Shown: one piece after another, positions 1 to 7,513 of the stretch
Position numbering within the stretch: position 1 is the stretch's first letter
How the letters are laid out: each line of letters begins with the position of its first letter
NCBI GenBank assembly: GCA_018969805.1
Contig: JAGWXQ010000048.1
Coordinates: 1-8,929, forward strand
Source of the DNA: Paenibacillaceae bacterium
GTDB taxonomy: Bacteria > Bacillota > Bacilli > Paenibacillales > YIM-B00363
Direction of reading: 5' to 3'
Length of the DNA stretch: 8,929 nucleotides
Notes under the pieces: model-generated
Databases searched by the model: none
What the model was told of the DNA's origin: nothing
Seen by the model: only the letters and a program-made list of their open reading frames with translations
Made by a program: the position numbers and the translations under genes

Positions 1-885
1 GATGCCGATGCGGGGCGCATGCGTGTGCGAACAGAGACGAGCGAAGCGCATACGGACGTCGTGTCCAACGTTACGGTCGAACGATTTATCGAAGCGATTG
101 AGCAGGCGCAGGAATACATACGCGCCGGAGATGTGTTTCAAGTCGTGCTGTCCCAGCGGTTTGCAGTGCAGACGGATGTCGCGCCTTTTTGTGTGTATCG
201 CGCACTGCGTACGCTCAATCCATCGCCGTATATGTATTGCCTCCGCTTTGATGAGACGACGATCGTCGGTGCGTCTCCAGAATTGCTCGTGCGCGTCCAA
301 GACCGCACAGTGTGCACGCGCCCGATCGCGGGAACGCGTCCACGCGGAGCAACGGTCGCCGAAGACATCGCAAACGAACAGCAGTTGCGCAGCGATGCCA
401 AGGAGTGTGCCGAGCACATCATGCTCGTCGATCTCGGACGCAACGACATCGGGCGCGTCGCGCAGCATGGCACCGTTGACGTGTCGTCGTTTATGGACAT
501 TGAGCGGTATTCGCAGGTCATGCACCTCGTGTCGCACGTTACGGGTACGTTGCGCGCGGACTGCGATGCGTTTGATGCGTTTTTGGCTTGTATGCCTGCG
601 GGAACGCTTTCAGGGGCACCAAAAGTGCGGGCGATGGAAATTATTGCACAGCTGGAGCAAGAAGCGCGCGGAACGTATGCGGGTGCGATCGGGTATATTG
701 GGTTTACGGGCAATATTGACACGTGTATTACGATACGGACGATTTGTTTTACCGGCGGTACGGCGTATGTTCAAGCAGGATGCGGCATCGTCTTGGATTC
801 GCAGCCAGAACATGAAGTCGAGGAATCCGTCAATAAAGCAAAAGCACTGCTGCGTGCCATCGCTGCCGCAAAGGCGTGGTTTTAG
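1..885 (+). CDS. trpE: Anthranilate synthase component I, TrpE (C-terminal part, 5' truncated by window)
   Basis: This is the chorismate-using subunit of anthranilate synthase, which converts chorismate and ammonia (from a glutaminase partner) to anthranilate, the first step of tryptophan synthesis in the cytoplasm. Frame 1 is open from base 1 to a TAG at 883-885, giving 294 residues. The family is usually near 500, so about 200 N-terminal residues, including the tryptophan-binding feedback region, lie upstream of the window. The chorismate-binding fold shows its familiar motifs in order: FQVVLSQR, NPSPYMY, PIAGTRPRG, EHIMLVDLGRNDIGRV, MPAGTLSGAPKVRAMEII, GAIGYIGF, and a C-terminal QAGCGIVLDS followed by PEHEVEES with the metal-binding glutamates. 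Because trpD follows directly and hisC/tyrA are in the operon, TrpE is far more likely than PabB or a menaquinone/siderophore isochorismate synthase. Feedback sensitivity cannot be judged from this fragment. Confidence 0.96.
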   Translation, partial: DADAGRMRVRTETSEAHTDVVSNVTVERFIEAIEQAQEYIRAGDVFQVVLSQRFAVQTDVAPFCVYRALRTLNPSPYMYCLRFDETTIVGASPELLVRVQDRTVCTRPIAGTRPRGATVAEDIANEQQLRSDAKECAEHIMLVDLGRNDIGRVAQHGTVDVSSFMDIERYSQVMHLVSHVTGTLRADCDAFDAFLACMPAGTLSGAPKVRAMEIIAQLEQEARGTYAGAIGYIGFTGNIDTCITIRTICFTGGTAYVQAGCGIVLDSQPEHEVEESVNKAKALLRAIAAAKAWF

Positions 886-895
886 AAAGGAGGTG
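883..895 (+). promoter_or_regulatory. Very strong Shine-Dalgarno of trpD, overlapping the trpE stop codon
   Basis: The 13 bases TAGAAAGGAGGTG would pair without a mismatch to a 16S rRNA 3' end of the Bacillus kind (CACCTCCTTTCTA). The first three bases are the TAG stop of trpE. The GGAGG core (889-893) lies 8 bases before the trpD ATG at 902, which fixes that start. It is the strongest ribosome binding site in the window and sits at the only junction of the operon without gene overlap. Confidence 0.85.
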
Positions 896-901
896 TCGAC
901 G

Positions 902-1942
902 ATGAACGCTGCGACAGACGTGCTTCCGCGCGCCATTGCGTTGTTGCAAAAAGGACAATCACTTGATGCGGCGATGGCACAACAGGTGATGGACGCAGTA
1001 TTGGACGACGAATGCGCCGACGATGTGGTGTATGCGTGGCTCACTGCACAGCACAAAAAAGGGGAAACCGAACACGAACTGCTCGGATACGCTCGGTCTT
1101 TGCGTGCGCACAGCGTACGTGTACCGATTGATGGCGCGGCAGTCGTCGATACGTGCGGGACGGGTGGTGGAAGAAAGACGTTCAATATATCTACGGCAGC
1201 AGCGATTGTCGCAGCGTCTTTGGGCGTGCGCATCGCCAAGCACGGCAATCGCGCCGTGACGAGCACATCCGGATCGACGGACGTCTTAGAGGCACTCGGT
1301 GTGCGCATACAGCTCACCCCCTCGCAAACAGCGGCATGTTTGGAACGGTGTGGCGTTTGTTTTTTGTATGCGCCGACGTACCATCCAGCGATCATGCGCG
1401 TTGCGCACGTGCGCAAACGCATCCGTACGCGAACGGTGTTTAACGTGCTCGGTCCGCTCGTCGGGCCTGCGCATGCGCGCCGGCAAGTGATCGGGGTGAG
1501 CGACGATCGGTTGCTGGAGCCGATCGCAAAAGTACTGCGCGCACTCGGCAGCGAGCGGGCGTTGGTCGTGCGCGGCGCAGACGGCATGGACGAGCTGTCG
1601 GTGTTTGCGCCGACGTTTGCTGTAGAGCTGCACGATGGCCACATCATGCGCGATCTGCTTTCGTTTCGTTCGGCGCACTATGGCGACTACAGCAATATTG
1701 CAGGAGGCGATGCTGCGCACAATGCCACGCTCATTCGTACGGTGTTTGCGGAACCGAAAGCAAACATCACCGCAAGCAAAGCGATTGCCCTCAATGTGGC
1801 GGCAGTATTGTACGTCAGCGGATACGGGCTAGACTGGCGCAAATTGATCGAGATGGCGTCCACAGCCATCGAAGACGGCCGCGCTTTTGCAAAACTGGAG
1901 CAACTCATTCACGTGACAAAGGAGCTGGCCGATGTATCTTGA
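902..1942 (+). CDS. trpD: Anthranilate phosphoribosyltransferase, TrpD
   Basis: TrpD joins anthranilate to phosphoribosyl pyrophosphate (PRPP) to give phosphoribosylanthranilate, the second tryptophan step. The protein has 346 residues, normal for the family. A small helical N-terminal domain (about residues 1-78) precedes the nucleoside-phosphorylase-type domain. Visible motifs are DTCGTGGG (83-90), TFNIST (93-98), AKHGNR (112-117), STSGSTDVLEALG (121-133), RTVFNVLGPL (177-186) and DGMDELS (227-233), which carries the acidic pair D230/E231 expected to hold Mg-PRPP. Two positions are unusual compared with what I remember of the family. The PRPP loop reads GTGGG-RK-T rather than GTGGDG-x-x-T, so it is one residue shorter and lacks the Asp. 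The loop after LGPL reads VGPAHA instead of TNPA. The start is fixed by the near-perfect Shine-Dalgarno at 883-895. An open reading frame extends in the same frame through trpE back to base 2, but it is only a shadow. The 3' end overlaps trpC by 11 bases. Confidence 0.96.
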   Translation: MNAATDVLPRAIALLQKGQSLDAAMAQQVMDAVLDDECADDVVYAWLTAQHKKGETEHELLGYARSLRAHSVRVPIDGAAVVDTCGTGGGRKTFNISTAAAIVAASLGVRIAKHGNRAVTSTSGSTDVLEALGVRIQLTPSQTAACLERCGVCFLYAPTYHPAIMRVAHVRKRIRTRTVFNVLGPLVGPAHARRQVIGVSDDRLLEPIAKVLRALGSERALVVRGADGMDELSVFAPTFAVELHDGHIMRDLLSFRSAHYGDYSNIAGGDAAHNATLIRTVFAEPKANITASKAIALNVAAVLYVSGYGLDWRKLIEMASTAIEDGRAFAKLEQLIHVTKELADVS

Positions 1943-2723
1943 AACGATCGTCGCACGAAAACGTGCAGCAGTGCAATCGATCGACCGACGTGCATTGTGC
2001 GCCCAGTGGGAGCGCGCGATCGCACAGGCTCCCCCGACACGTTCACTCGATGATGCACTGCGCAGCGCACCGCGATGGCAAAAGGGGTCGGTGGCGATCA
2101 TCGGGGAGATGAAGAAGGCGTCGCCGAGCAAAGGAATTATTCGTCCGCAGTGGGATGCGCGTGCGATTGCACAAGCGTACACCGATGCTGGGGTCGATGC
2201 GATGTCCATTTTGACGGAGGAACATTTTTTCCTTGGCTCTCCAGACACAATCGTTGCGGTGCGGGACATCGTAAGCGTACCGATTTTGCGCAAAGATTTT
2301 TTGTTTGACCCTTTGCACGTGCTTGAGGCGCGGGCGATCGGAGCCGATGCGATATTGCTTATCGCGGCGATGCATACGCCACAGTCACTTGCTCCGCTTA
2401 TGCAGTGCGCGCGTGATGTCGGGCTCGACGTGCTCGTCGAAGTGCACGACGACGAAGAAGCTGCCTGGGTCGCGCAGACGGACGCCCCGCTGATCGGCGT
2501 GAACAATAGGGATTTGCGCACGTTTTCAGTCGATTTGGCGGTCACCGAGCGCATACTGCGGGCGTTGCCCAACGACCGTGTCGTCGTAAGCGAAAGCGGC
2601 ATCATGTCTTCTGCTGACGTACAGCGGGTGCGCACTGCGGGTGCGCGTGCCGTGCTTGTAGGGGAGCAGTGCATGCGTTCGAACGACATCGTTGCAGCAG
2701 TGCACGCGCTCGTCGGACGATGA
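1932..2723 (+). CDS. trpC: Indole-3-glycerol phosphate synthase, TrpC
   Basis: TrpC closes the indole ring: carboxyphenylamino-deoxyribulose phosphate becomes indole-3-glycerol phosphate. It is a single-domain TIM barrel of 263 residues, not fused to TrpF as in enteric bacteria. All residues known as catalytic in the family can be placed: E59 and K61 in GEMKKASPSKG, K121 in LRKDF, E170 in LVEVH, N192 in GVNNRDL, and E220 in VSESGI. The phosphate-binding end reads AVLVGEQCM, where many homologues have VGESLM. The ATG at 1932 lies inside the last codons of trpD (11-base overlap). It is preceded by AAAGGAG at 1918-1924, 7 bases upstream, so it has its own ribosome binding site in addition to any coupling. 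Confidence 0.97.
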   Translation: MYLETIVARKRAAVQSIDRRALCAQWERAIAQAPPTRSLDDALRSAPRWQKGSVAIIGEMKKASPSKGIIRPQWDARAIAQAYTDAGVDAMSILTEEHFFLGSPDTIVAVRDIVSVPILRKDFLFDPLHVLEARAIGADAILLIAAMHTPQSLAPLMQCARDVGLDVLVEVHDDEEAAWVAQTDAPLIGVNNRDLRTFSVDLAVTERILRALPNDRVVVSESGIMSSADVQRVRTAGARAVLVGEQCMRSNDIVAAVHALVGR

Positions 2724-3373
2724 CATTGATCAAAATTTGCGGACTGCGGCAGTGGGACACGGTGCAATGGCTGGCGCAGGCACGTGTACCGTATGGGGGC
2801 TTTGTGTTTGCGCCGAGCAAACGCCGTGTGCAACCGGAAGACGCGCAGGCGTGGATGGCAGCGGTCGTGCCGTGTGCGACGCAGTTTGTCGGGGTCGTCG
2901 GTGCGTGCAACGTCGATGCGCTCGATGCGCTGTTGCGCGCGGCACCGTTGTTGCATGCGGTGCAGTTTCATGGACCACCTGATCCAACGTTGCATGCGTT
3001 TGCATATACCAATTATCCGCACATACAGCGCTGGCAAGCGATTTCCTATGACGGGCATGCATACACGAAGCTCGATGCGTGTCCTTCTTTTGACGTGTTG
3101 TTGCTCGATGCACCGCGTGCGGGCAGTGGCATCCCTTTTGATTGGTCTGTCATTCCACAAGTTCGGGCGTGGACGAGGGTGCGGGGGTGTCGGTTGTTTG
3201 TGGCGGGTGGATTGGATGCGGACAATGTCGGGCAGCTCGTATCGGCGTACGACATCGACGGTGTCGATGTGTCGAGTGGCATTGAGCGGGATGGGAAGCA
3301 GTGTACGGCGCGCATCGCGGCGTTTGTCGATGCGGCGACAAAACAACCGCGTACGAGGGGTGAGAGGACATGA
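2720..3373 (+). CDS. trpF: Phosphoribosylanthranilate isomerase, TrpF
   Basis: TrpF performs the Amadori rearrangement of phosphoribosylanthranilate to carboxyphenylamino-deoxyribulose phosphate, between TrpD and TrpC. It has 217 residues and a TIM-barrel pattern. KICGL carries C7, the expected general base. LLLDAPRAGSG carries D130, the expected general acid, followed by FDWSVI. FVAGGLDADNV and GVDVSSGIE form the phosphate-binding end. The start chosen is the ATG at 2720, which overlaps the trpC stop as ATGA. The frame is open further upstream to an ATG at 2669, but that start would lie well inside trpC and precede the family N-terminus (xxIKICG). There is no clear Shine-Dalgarno before 2720, so translation probably depends on ribosomes finishing trpC. 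The last residues (TRGERT) come from the first copy of a 10-base tandem repeat at the trpF/trpB junction. Confidence 0.95.
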   Translation: MTLIKICGLRQWDTVQWLAQARVPYGGFVFAPSKRRVQPEDAQAWMAAVVPCATQFVGVVGACNVDALDALLRAAPLLHAVQFHGPPDPTLHAFAYTNYPHIQRWQAISYDGHAYTKLDACPSFDVLLLDAPRAGSGIPFDWSVIPQVRAWTRVRGCRLFVAGGLDADNVGQLVSAYDIDGVDVSSGIERDGKQCTARIAAFVDAATKQPRTRGERT

Positions 3374-3380
3374 GAGGACC
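3361..3380 (+). repeat. Tandem 10-base duplication at the trpF/trpB junction
   Basis: TGAGAGGACA is followed at once by TGAGAGGACC, two copies that differ only in the last base. The junction contains the trpF stop (TGA, 3371-3373) and the trpB start (ATG, 3370-3372). The first copy also supplies a GAGAGG purine run before the trpB start. A simple slippage duplication could have produced this junction. Confidence 0.8.
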
Positions 3381-4560
3381 AGATGCGCACGGACGATTTG
3401 GCCCTTTTGGGGGACGGTACGTTCCAGAAACGCTGATGAACGCGCTCATCGACCTGGAGCAAGCGTTTAGGCAGTGCATCGACGATCAATCGTTTCAAGA
3501 AGATTTGCATACGTTGTTGGAAGAGTATGCAGGGAGACCGACATCGCTGCACGAAGCATCACGGTTGAGCGATGCACTTGGCGGTGCGCGTATTTGGCTC
3601 AAACGCGAAGATTTGTTGCACACTGGGGCGCATAAGATCAACAACGCGCTCGGTCAAGGGTTGCTCGCGCGGAGGATGGGAAAACGGGCGATCATCGCAG
3701 AAACCGGTGCGGGGCAACACGGTGTCGCATCGGCGACCGTCGCAGCACTGCTCGGACTGACGTGCCACGTGTATATGGGGGAAGAAGACATGCGCCGGCA
3801 GCAGCTCAACGTATTTCGCATGCAGCTGCTCGGAGCGCACGTCGTACCGGTCACTTCAGGCACGCGCACGCTCAAAGACGCGGGCAATGAAGCACTTCGT
3901 CAGTGGGTCGCCCAAGTCGAACATACGGCGTATATGCTCGGATCTGCTGTCGGACCGCATCCGTACCCAATGATCGTTCGGGCGTTTCAGCGCATCATCG
4001 GCAAAGAGACGCGGCAACAATTTTTGGCGCGCTGCAACACACTTCCGGATGTGCTCGTCGCGTGTGTCGGAGGAGGCAGCAATGCGATCGGTTTTTTTGA
4101 TGCGTTTGTCGATGATGCGTCGGTGCAGCTCATCGGTGTCGAAGCAGCGGGATCAGGACTGGACACCGATGCACATGCGGCGACCGTGTCTAAAGGGACA
4201 CCTGGCGTATTTCAAGGGTCGCTCAGCCTCGTGTTGCAAGATCGCCACGGGCAAGTGCTGCCCGCGCACTCGATTTCGGCGGGGCTTGACTATCCGGGCA
4301 TTGGGCCGGAGCATGCGTACTTACACCACATCAATCGGGCGCAGTACGTGGCGGTCACGGACGATGAAGCGATGCATGCGGTCGAAGTGCTTGCGCGCCA
4401 TGAAGGCATCATTGCGGCCTTGGAAACGGCGCATGCAGTGGCGTACGTATTGAAGTGTGCCCCGCGCATGCCCCGCGATGCGCACATCGTGTTGTGCGTT
4501 TCGGGACGGGGCGACAAGGACGTATCCACGATGATGGCGTATAAGGAGGCACACGCATGA
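3370..4560 (+). CDS. trpB: Tryptophan synthase beta chain, TrpB
   Basis: TrpB is the PLP-dependent subunit that condenses indole (passed through a tunnel from TrpA) with serine to give tryptophan, in an alpha2-beta2 complex. It has 396 residues, the normal length for the TrpB1 type. It opens with the typical GRFGPFGGRYVPETL. K89 in HTGAHKINNALGQ is the Schiff-base lysine, E111 in AETGAGQHG the catalytic glutamate, GGGSN (234-238) the PLP-phosphate loop, D307 in SAGLDYPGIGPEH the closing aspartate, and S379 in CVSGRGDKD contacts the PLP ring. No key residue is missing. The ATG overlaps the trpF stop (ATGA). A GAGGGG run at 3355-3360 lies 9 bases before it. The pairing with trpA directly downstream fits the heterotetramer. 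The length and the SAGLDYPG motif argue against the stand-alone TrpB2 type. Confidence 0.98.
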   Translation: MRGPDAHGRFGPFGGRYVPETLMNALIDLEQAFRQCIDDQSFQEDLHTLLEEYAGRPTSLHEASRLSDALGGARIWLKREDLLHTGAHKINNALGQGLLARRMGKRAIIAETGAGQHGVASATVAALLGLTCHVYMGEEDMRRQQLNVFRMQLLGAHVVPVTSGTRTLKDAGNEALRQWVAQVEHTAYMLGSAVGPHPYPMIVRAFQRIIGKETRQQFLARCNTLPDVLVACVGGGSNAIGFFDAFVDDASVQLIGVEAAGSGLDTDAHAATVSKGTPGVFQGSLSLVLQDRHGQVLPAHSISAGLDYPGIGPEHAYLHHINRAQYVAVTDDEAMHAVEVLARHEGIIAALETAHAVAYVLKCAPRMPRDAHIVLCVSGRGDKDVSTMMAYKEAHA

Positions 4561-5384
4561 ATGCACTGCACACGACGTTTGCAGCTTTGCGAAAACAAGG
4601 AACGGTTGCGTGCATTCCGTTTGTGACGGTCGGGGATCCCGATCTCGAAGTGACGCGTGCACTACTGCCCGCACTCGCCGCAGCGGGGGCGCACGTCATC
4701 GAGCTTGGCGTGCCGTACTCGGATCCGCTTGCAGATGGACCGGTCATTCAGCGCGCGACCGCGCGCGCGCTCGCCCACGGGACGACGATCGGGGACGTTT
4801 TGCAGCTTGCGCAAGACACGCGCATCGACGGACTGGACGTGCCGCTCGTGTTGTTTTCGTACATCAATCCGATCATGCAGTACGGCATAAATGCGTTGAT
4901 CGCCGATGCTGCACGCTCGGGCATTAGTGGACTGATCGTGCCGGACTTGCCTTACGAAGAAGCGCAGGACGTGCGCGCCACTGCGCGTGACCACGGCATC
5001 GCACTCATCCCGCTCGTCGCCCCGACGTCGCACGCCCGCATCGCCTCGATTGTCGCGCATGCGGACGGTTTTGTGTACTGCGTATCCTCACTTGGTGTGA
5101 CTGGAGAACGCGCGTCGTTTGCTTCCGAGGGATTTGCATTGATCGAAACGGTCGCATCCCTCACCGATGTTCCTGTATGCGTCGGCTTCGGAATATCGGC
5201 TCCTGAGCACGTTGCGCAGTTTTCACGTTGCTGTGACGGGATTATCGTCGGCAGTGCCCTCGTGCGCACGATCGAACAGCATTCGGAAGCACTTTTAGAC
5301 CGTTCACGGCGGGTACAGGCAACGCGTGACGTCGCCCACTTTTTGCGCACGTTGTTTTCTCAGTCTTCAGGAGGTGCCCAATGA
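4557..5384 (+). CDS. trpA: Tryptophan synthase alpha chain, TrpA
   Basis: TrpA cleaves indole-3-glycerol phosphate to indole and glyceraldehyde-3-phosphate, and indole is channelled to TrpB. It is a TIM barrel of 275 residues (family about 250-275). The two catalytic acids fall at the same numbers as in the Salmonella enzyme, E49 in VIELGVPYSDP and D60 in LADGPVIQRA. Other family motifs are FVTVGDPD (22-29), GLIVPDLPYEE, SSLGVTGER, VCVGFGIS and DGIIVGSALV, which include the phosphate-binding loops. The ATG overlaps the trpB stop (ATGA) and has a good ribosome binding site, TAAGGAGG at 4542-4549, 7 bases upstream inside trpB. A run of alternating G and C (about 4751-4774) lies in the coding region for the RATARALAH segment. 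It looks like a codon-choice effect and not a separate element. Confidence 0.97.
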   Translation: MNALHTTFAALRKQGTVACIPFVTVGDPDLEVTRALLPALAAAGAHVIELGVPYSDPLADGPVIQRATARALAHGTTIGDVLQLAQDTRIDGLDVPLVLFSYINPIMQYGINALIADAARSGISGLIVPDLPYEEAQDVRATARDHGIALIPLVAPTSHARIASIVAHADGFVYCVSSLGVTGERASFASEGFALIETVASLTDVPVCVGFGISAPEHVAQFSRCCDGIIVGSALVRTIEQHSEALLDRSRRVQATRDVAHFLRTLFSQSSGGAQ

Positions 5385-6472
5385 TTCCAAAACCGCAATT
5401 GGCCGACTTGTCCGTATACCAGCCAGGGCTGTCGATCGCCCACGTCCGGGAACGTTATGGGATAGACCGCATTGTGAAATTGGCATCGAACGAAAATCCG
5501 TACGGATGTTCTCCGCGGGTACGCGAGGCGGTCATTGCGCATCTCGATGAGATGCATCGGTATCCCGATGGAGCGGGTACTGTTTTGGCGCATGCATTGG
5601 CTGCGCATTGGGGTCTCGATGCATCGCAGTTTGTATTTGGCGCAGGGTCAGACGACGTCGTGCTCATGATCGCAAGAGCGTACTTGCGCCCTGGCGATGA
5701 GACAGTCATGGCGGATCGGACGTTTCCACAGTATCGGCACAATGCGCGTGTAGAAGGGGCGTCCGTAATCGAAGTGCCGCTGCGCGATGGCGTGCACGAT
5801 CTCGACGCAATGGTGGCAGCGATTACCCCACAGACACGTGTGTTGTGGCTGTGCAATCCAAACAACCCTACAGGAACGTTTGTGTCCCACGATGCGCTCG
5901 TCCGTGCATTGAGTGCCATTCCAGAACACGTGCTCGTCGTGTTCGATGAAGCGTATGCAGAATATGCAACGCATCCAGAGTACCCCGATGCACGCAGCAT
6001 CGTCATGCAGCACGACAACGCAATTGTATTGCGCACGTTCTCAAAAGCATACGGAATAGCAAATGCACGCATCGGGTATGGCGTGGCGCATGCGTCGATC
6101 ATTCAGACGATTGAGCGTGTGCGTGAGCCGTTTAATACGTCGGGGCTTTCGCAAGTGGCGGCAGTAGCGGCGTTGCGGGATACGGCGTTTTTGGAACAGT
6201 GTCGGACAAAAAATGCAGCGATCATGCAAACGATGTATGACCAATTTGCGTCGTGGGGATGTGCAGCATTTCCATCTCAGGCAAACTTTGTCCTCGTCGA
6301 TGTCGGGGAAGACGCCCGCGACGTGTGTGAACGGTTGCTCAAGCGGGGCATTATCGTACGTGGGGGGCATACGGCGAGTGTGCGGTATCCGACCCACATT
6401 CGTGTGACGGTCGGGACAGAGCACGACGTGCAGGCGTTTTTGGCAGCGCTGCCTGAGGTCATACGGCGATGA
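5381..6472 (+). CDS. hisC: Histidinol-phosphate aminotransferase, HisC (probable dual role in Tyr/Phe transamination)
   Basis: This PLP-dependent fold-type I aminotransferase of 363 residues has the HisC pattern: KLASNENPYGCSP (33-45), RYPDGAG (60-66), FGAGSDDV (86-93), NPNNPTGT (159-166), DEAYAEY (189-195), and RTFSKAYG (218-225) with the Schiff-base lysine K222. ARIGY follows, and a C-terminal HIRVTVGT holds the substrate-carboxylate arginine. HisC exchanges the amino group between glutamate and imidazole-acetol phosphate. In Bacillus the gene at this same operon position also transaminates prephenate-derived keto acids to tyrosine and phenylalanine, and its place between trpA and tyrA suggests the same here. 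The ATG overlaps the trpA stop (ATGA). AGGAGGTG at 5369-5376 gives a strong ribosome binding site. The stretch after the lysine reads IANARIGY where many homologues have LAGLRIGY, a mild divergence. Confidence 0.93.
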   Translation: MIPKPQLADLSVYQPGLSIAHVRERYGIDRIVKLASNENPYGCSPRVREAVIAHLDEMHRYPDGAGTVLAHALAAHWGLDASQFVFGAGSDDVVLMIARAYLRPGDETVMADRTFPQYRHNARVEGASVIEVPLRDGVHDLDAMVAAITPQTRVLWLCNPNNPTGTFVSHDALVRALSAIPEHVLVVFDEAYAEYATHPEYPDARSIVMQHDNAIVLRTFSKAYGIANARIGYGVAHASIIQTIERVREPFNTSGLSQVAAVAALRDTAFLEQCRTKNAAIMQTMYDQFASWGCAAFPSQANFVLVDVGEDARDVCERLLKRGIIVRGGHTASVRYPTHIRVTVGTEHDVQAFLAALPEVIRR

Positions 6473-7470
6473 ACGCCGCCGTGATTGGAGTCGGGCTGAT
6501 CGGGGGATCGCTGGCGCGGGCGCTGCGTGCGGCTGGTCATATTTCGGTCGTCGGTGTCGTTTCGCCAGAAGAAGCGAATGTACCGCATGCGCGATGGGAT
6601 GCGCTCGATGCGGTCGTGCCGCTGGATGCTGTGCGCGGTGCGGACGTCGTCTTTTTGTGCACACCGATACGGGTAGCGATGGCGATGCTGCCAGAGGTGT
6701 GTGGCATCGTGCGAGAGGGGCACGCGATCGTGACCGACGTCTGCAGCACGAAAGAGCGCATTTGTGCTGTGGCCGATGCGCTCGATTGGGGGACGGCGGC
6801 GTTTGTCGGCGGGCATCCGATGGCGGGAAAAGAGGCAGGGGGATACGCTGCCTCGTCGCGTTTTTTGCTGCACAATGCGCCTTATGTGCTGACGCCGACA
6901 GAGAAGACACCCGCGCGTGCTGTCGATGCAGTCAGTGCGTTGCTGGAGCGGACGTTGGACGCGCGCATACACAGGCTCACTCCGTTTGCGCACGATGCGA
7001 TCGTGGCAGCGATCAGCCACGTGCCACACGTGCTTGCGAGCACGCTTGTCGCGCTCGTCGCAGACATCGCCGATGCCACACCGGCAGCGACCACACTCGC
7101 AGCAGGCGGGTTTCGCGATATGACGCGCATCGCTTCGGGCGATCCGACGCTGTGGAGCGACATTATTGAGACAAATGCGCATATCGCGCCGCTGATCGAG
7201 CAGTGGATCGCGTGCATACGTGCGCACGACATCGCCACATTGCAGCGGGCGAAGACGTACCGCGATGCGCTTCCAGCAACGCACGTCGCACCGTATGTGT
7301 GCACGGTGTCGGCGACACCAGAGCTCCTGCATGCGCTTGCACACCACGATGTTCCGTTTGTGACGCTGACCCAATCCTCGGGATGGATGCGCCTTTCGTT
7401 TGCAGAGCAAGACGATCGAGAGCGGACGATGGCACTGCTGCGCAGTCTTGGATACGATGTGGCGGTATGA
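6469..7470 (+). CDS. tyrA: Prephenate dehydrogenase, TyrA, with a shortened C-terminal ACT-like domain
   Basis: TyrA oxidatively decarboxylates prephenate to 4-hydroxyphenylpyruvate, which the neighbouring HisC can turn into tyrosine. It has 333 residues. A Rossmann nucleotide-binding fold starts at once with VIGVGLIGGSLA (5-16). TDVCSTKE (89-96), GGHPMAGKEAGG (114-125) with H116, and SHVPH (183-187) with the expected catalytic H187 follow, then the helical dimerisation domain with GGFRDMTRIASGDPTLW (213-229). Residues from about 274 to 333 resemble the C-terminal regulatory ACT domain of Bacillus TyrA. The late part MRLSFAEQDDRER fits well, but the early part lacks a clear D-x-P-G loop and is about ten residues short. 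The second beta strand ends VVGVVSPEE without the acidic residue often seen in NAD-specific enzymes, so cofactor choice is open. The ATG overlaps the hisC stop (ATGA), with TGAGGT at 6454-6459 as a modest ribosome binding site. Confidence 0.93.
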   Translation: MNAAVIGVGLIGGSLARALRAAGHISVVGVVSPEEANVPHARWDALDAVVPLDAVRGADVVFLCTPIRVAMAMLPEVCGIVREGHAIVTDVCSTKERICAVADALDWGTAAFVGGHPMAGKEAGGYAASSRFLLHNAPYVLTPTEKTPARAVDAVSALLERTLDARIHRLTPFAHDAIVAAISHVPHVLASTLVALVADIADATPAATTLAAGGFRDMTRIASGDPTLWSDIIETNAHIAPLIEQWIACIRAHDIATLQRAKTYRDALPATHVAPYVCTVSATPELLHALAHHDVPFVTLTQSSGWMRLSFAEQDDRERTMALLRSLGYDVAV

Positions 7471-7513
7471 CGGACAAGGTCGATGCACATAGATAGCGAT
7501 TTGTCAATAAAAA

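Noticed and set aside
2..901. Frame 2 is open through trpE and joins trpD, suggesting a 646-residue fusion
   Set aside because: Residues before the trpD start are Arg/Ser/Cys-rich without motifs, while frame 1 gives a fine TrpE. trpD has its own strong ribosome binding site and ATG at 902.
610..3346. Long antisense open frames (345 residues at 610-1647 and 505 residues at 1829-3346)
   Set aside because: They lie opposite well-supported trp genes, have Arg/Cys/Ser/His-rich low-quality translations and no ribosome binding sites. They result from the GC-rich codon use of the sense strand.
4751..4774. Alternating G/C run inside trpA as a possible structural element
   Set aside because: It is explained by Ala and Arg codons (GCG, CGC) of a conserved TrpA helix.
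6041..7490. Antisense open frames opposite hisC and tyrA
   Set aside because: They have the same shadow composition, no motifs, and sit opposite intact conserved genes.
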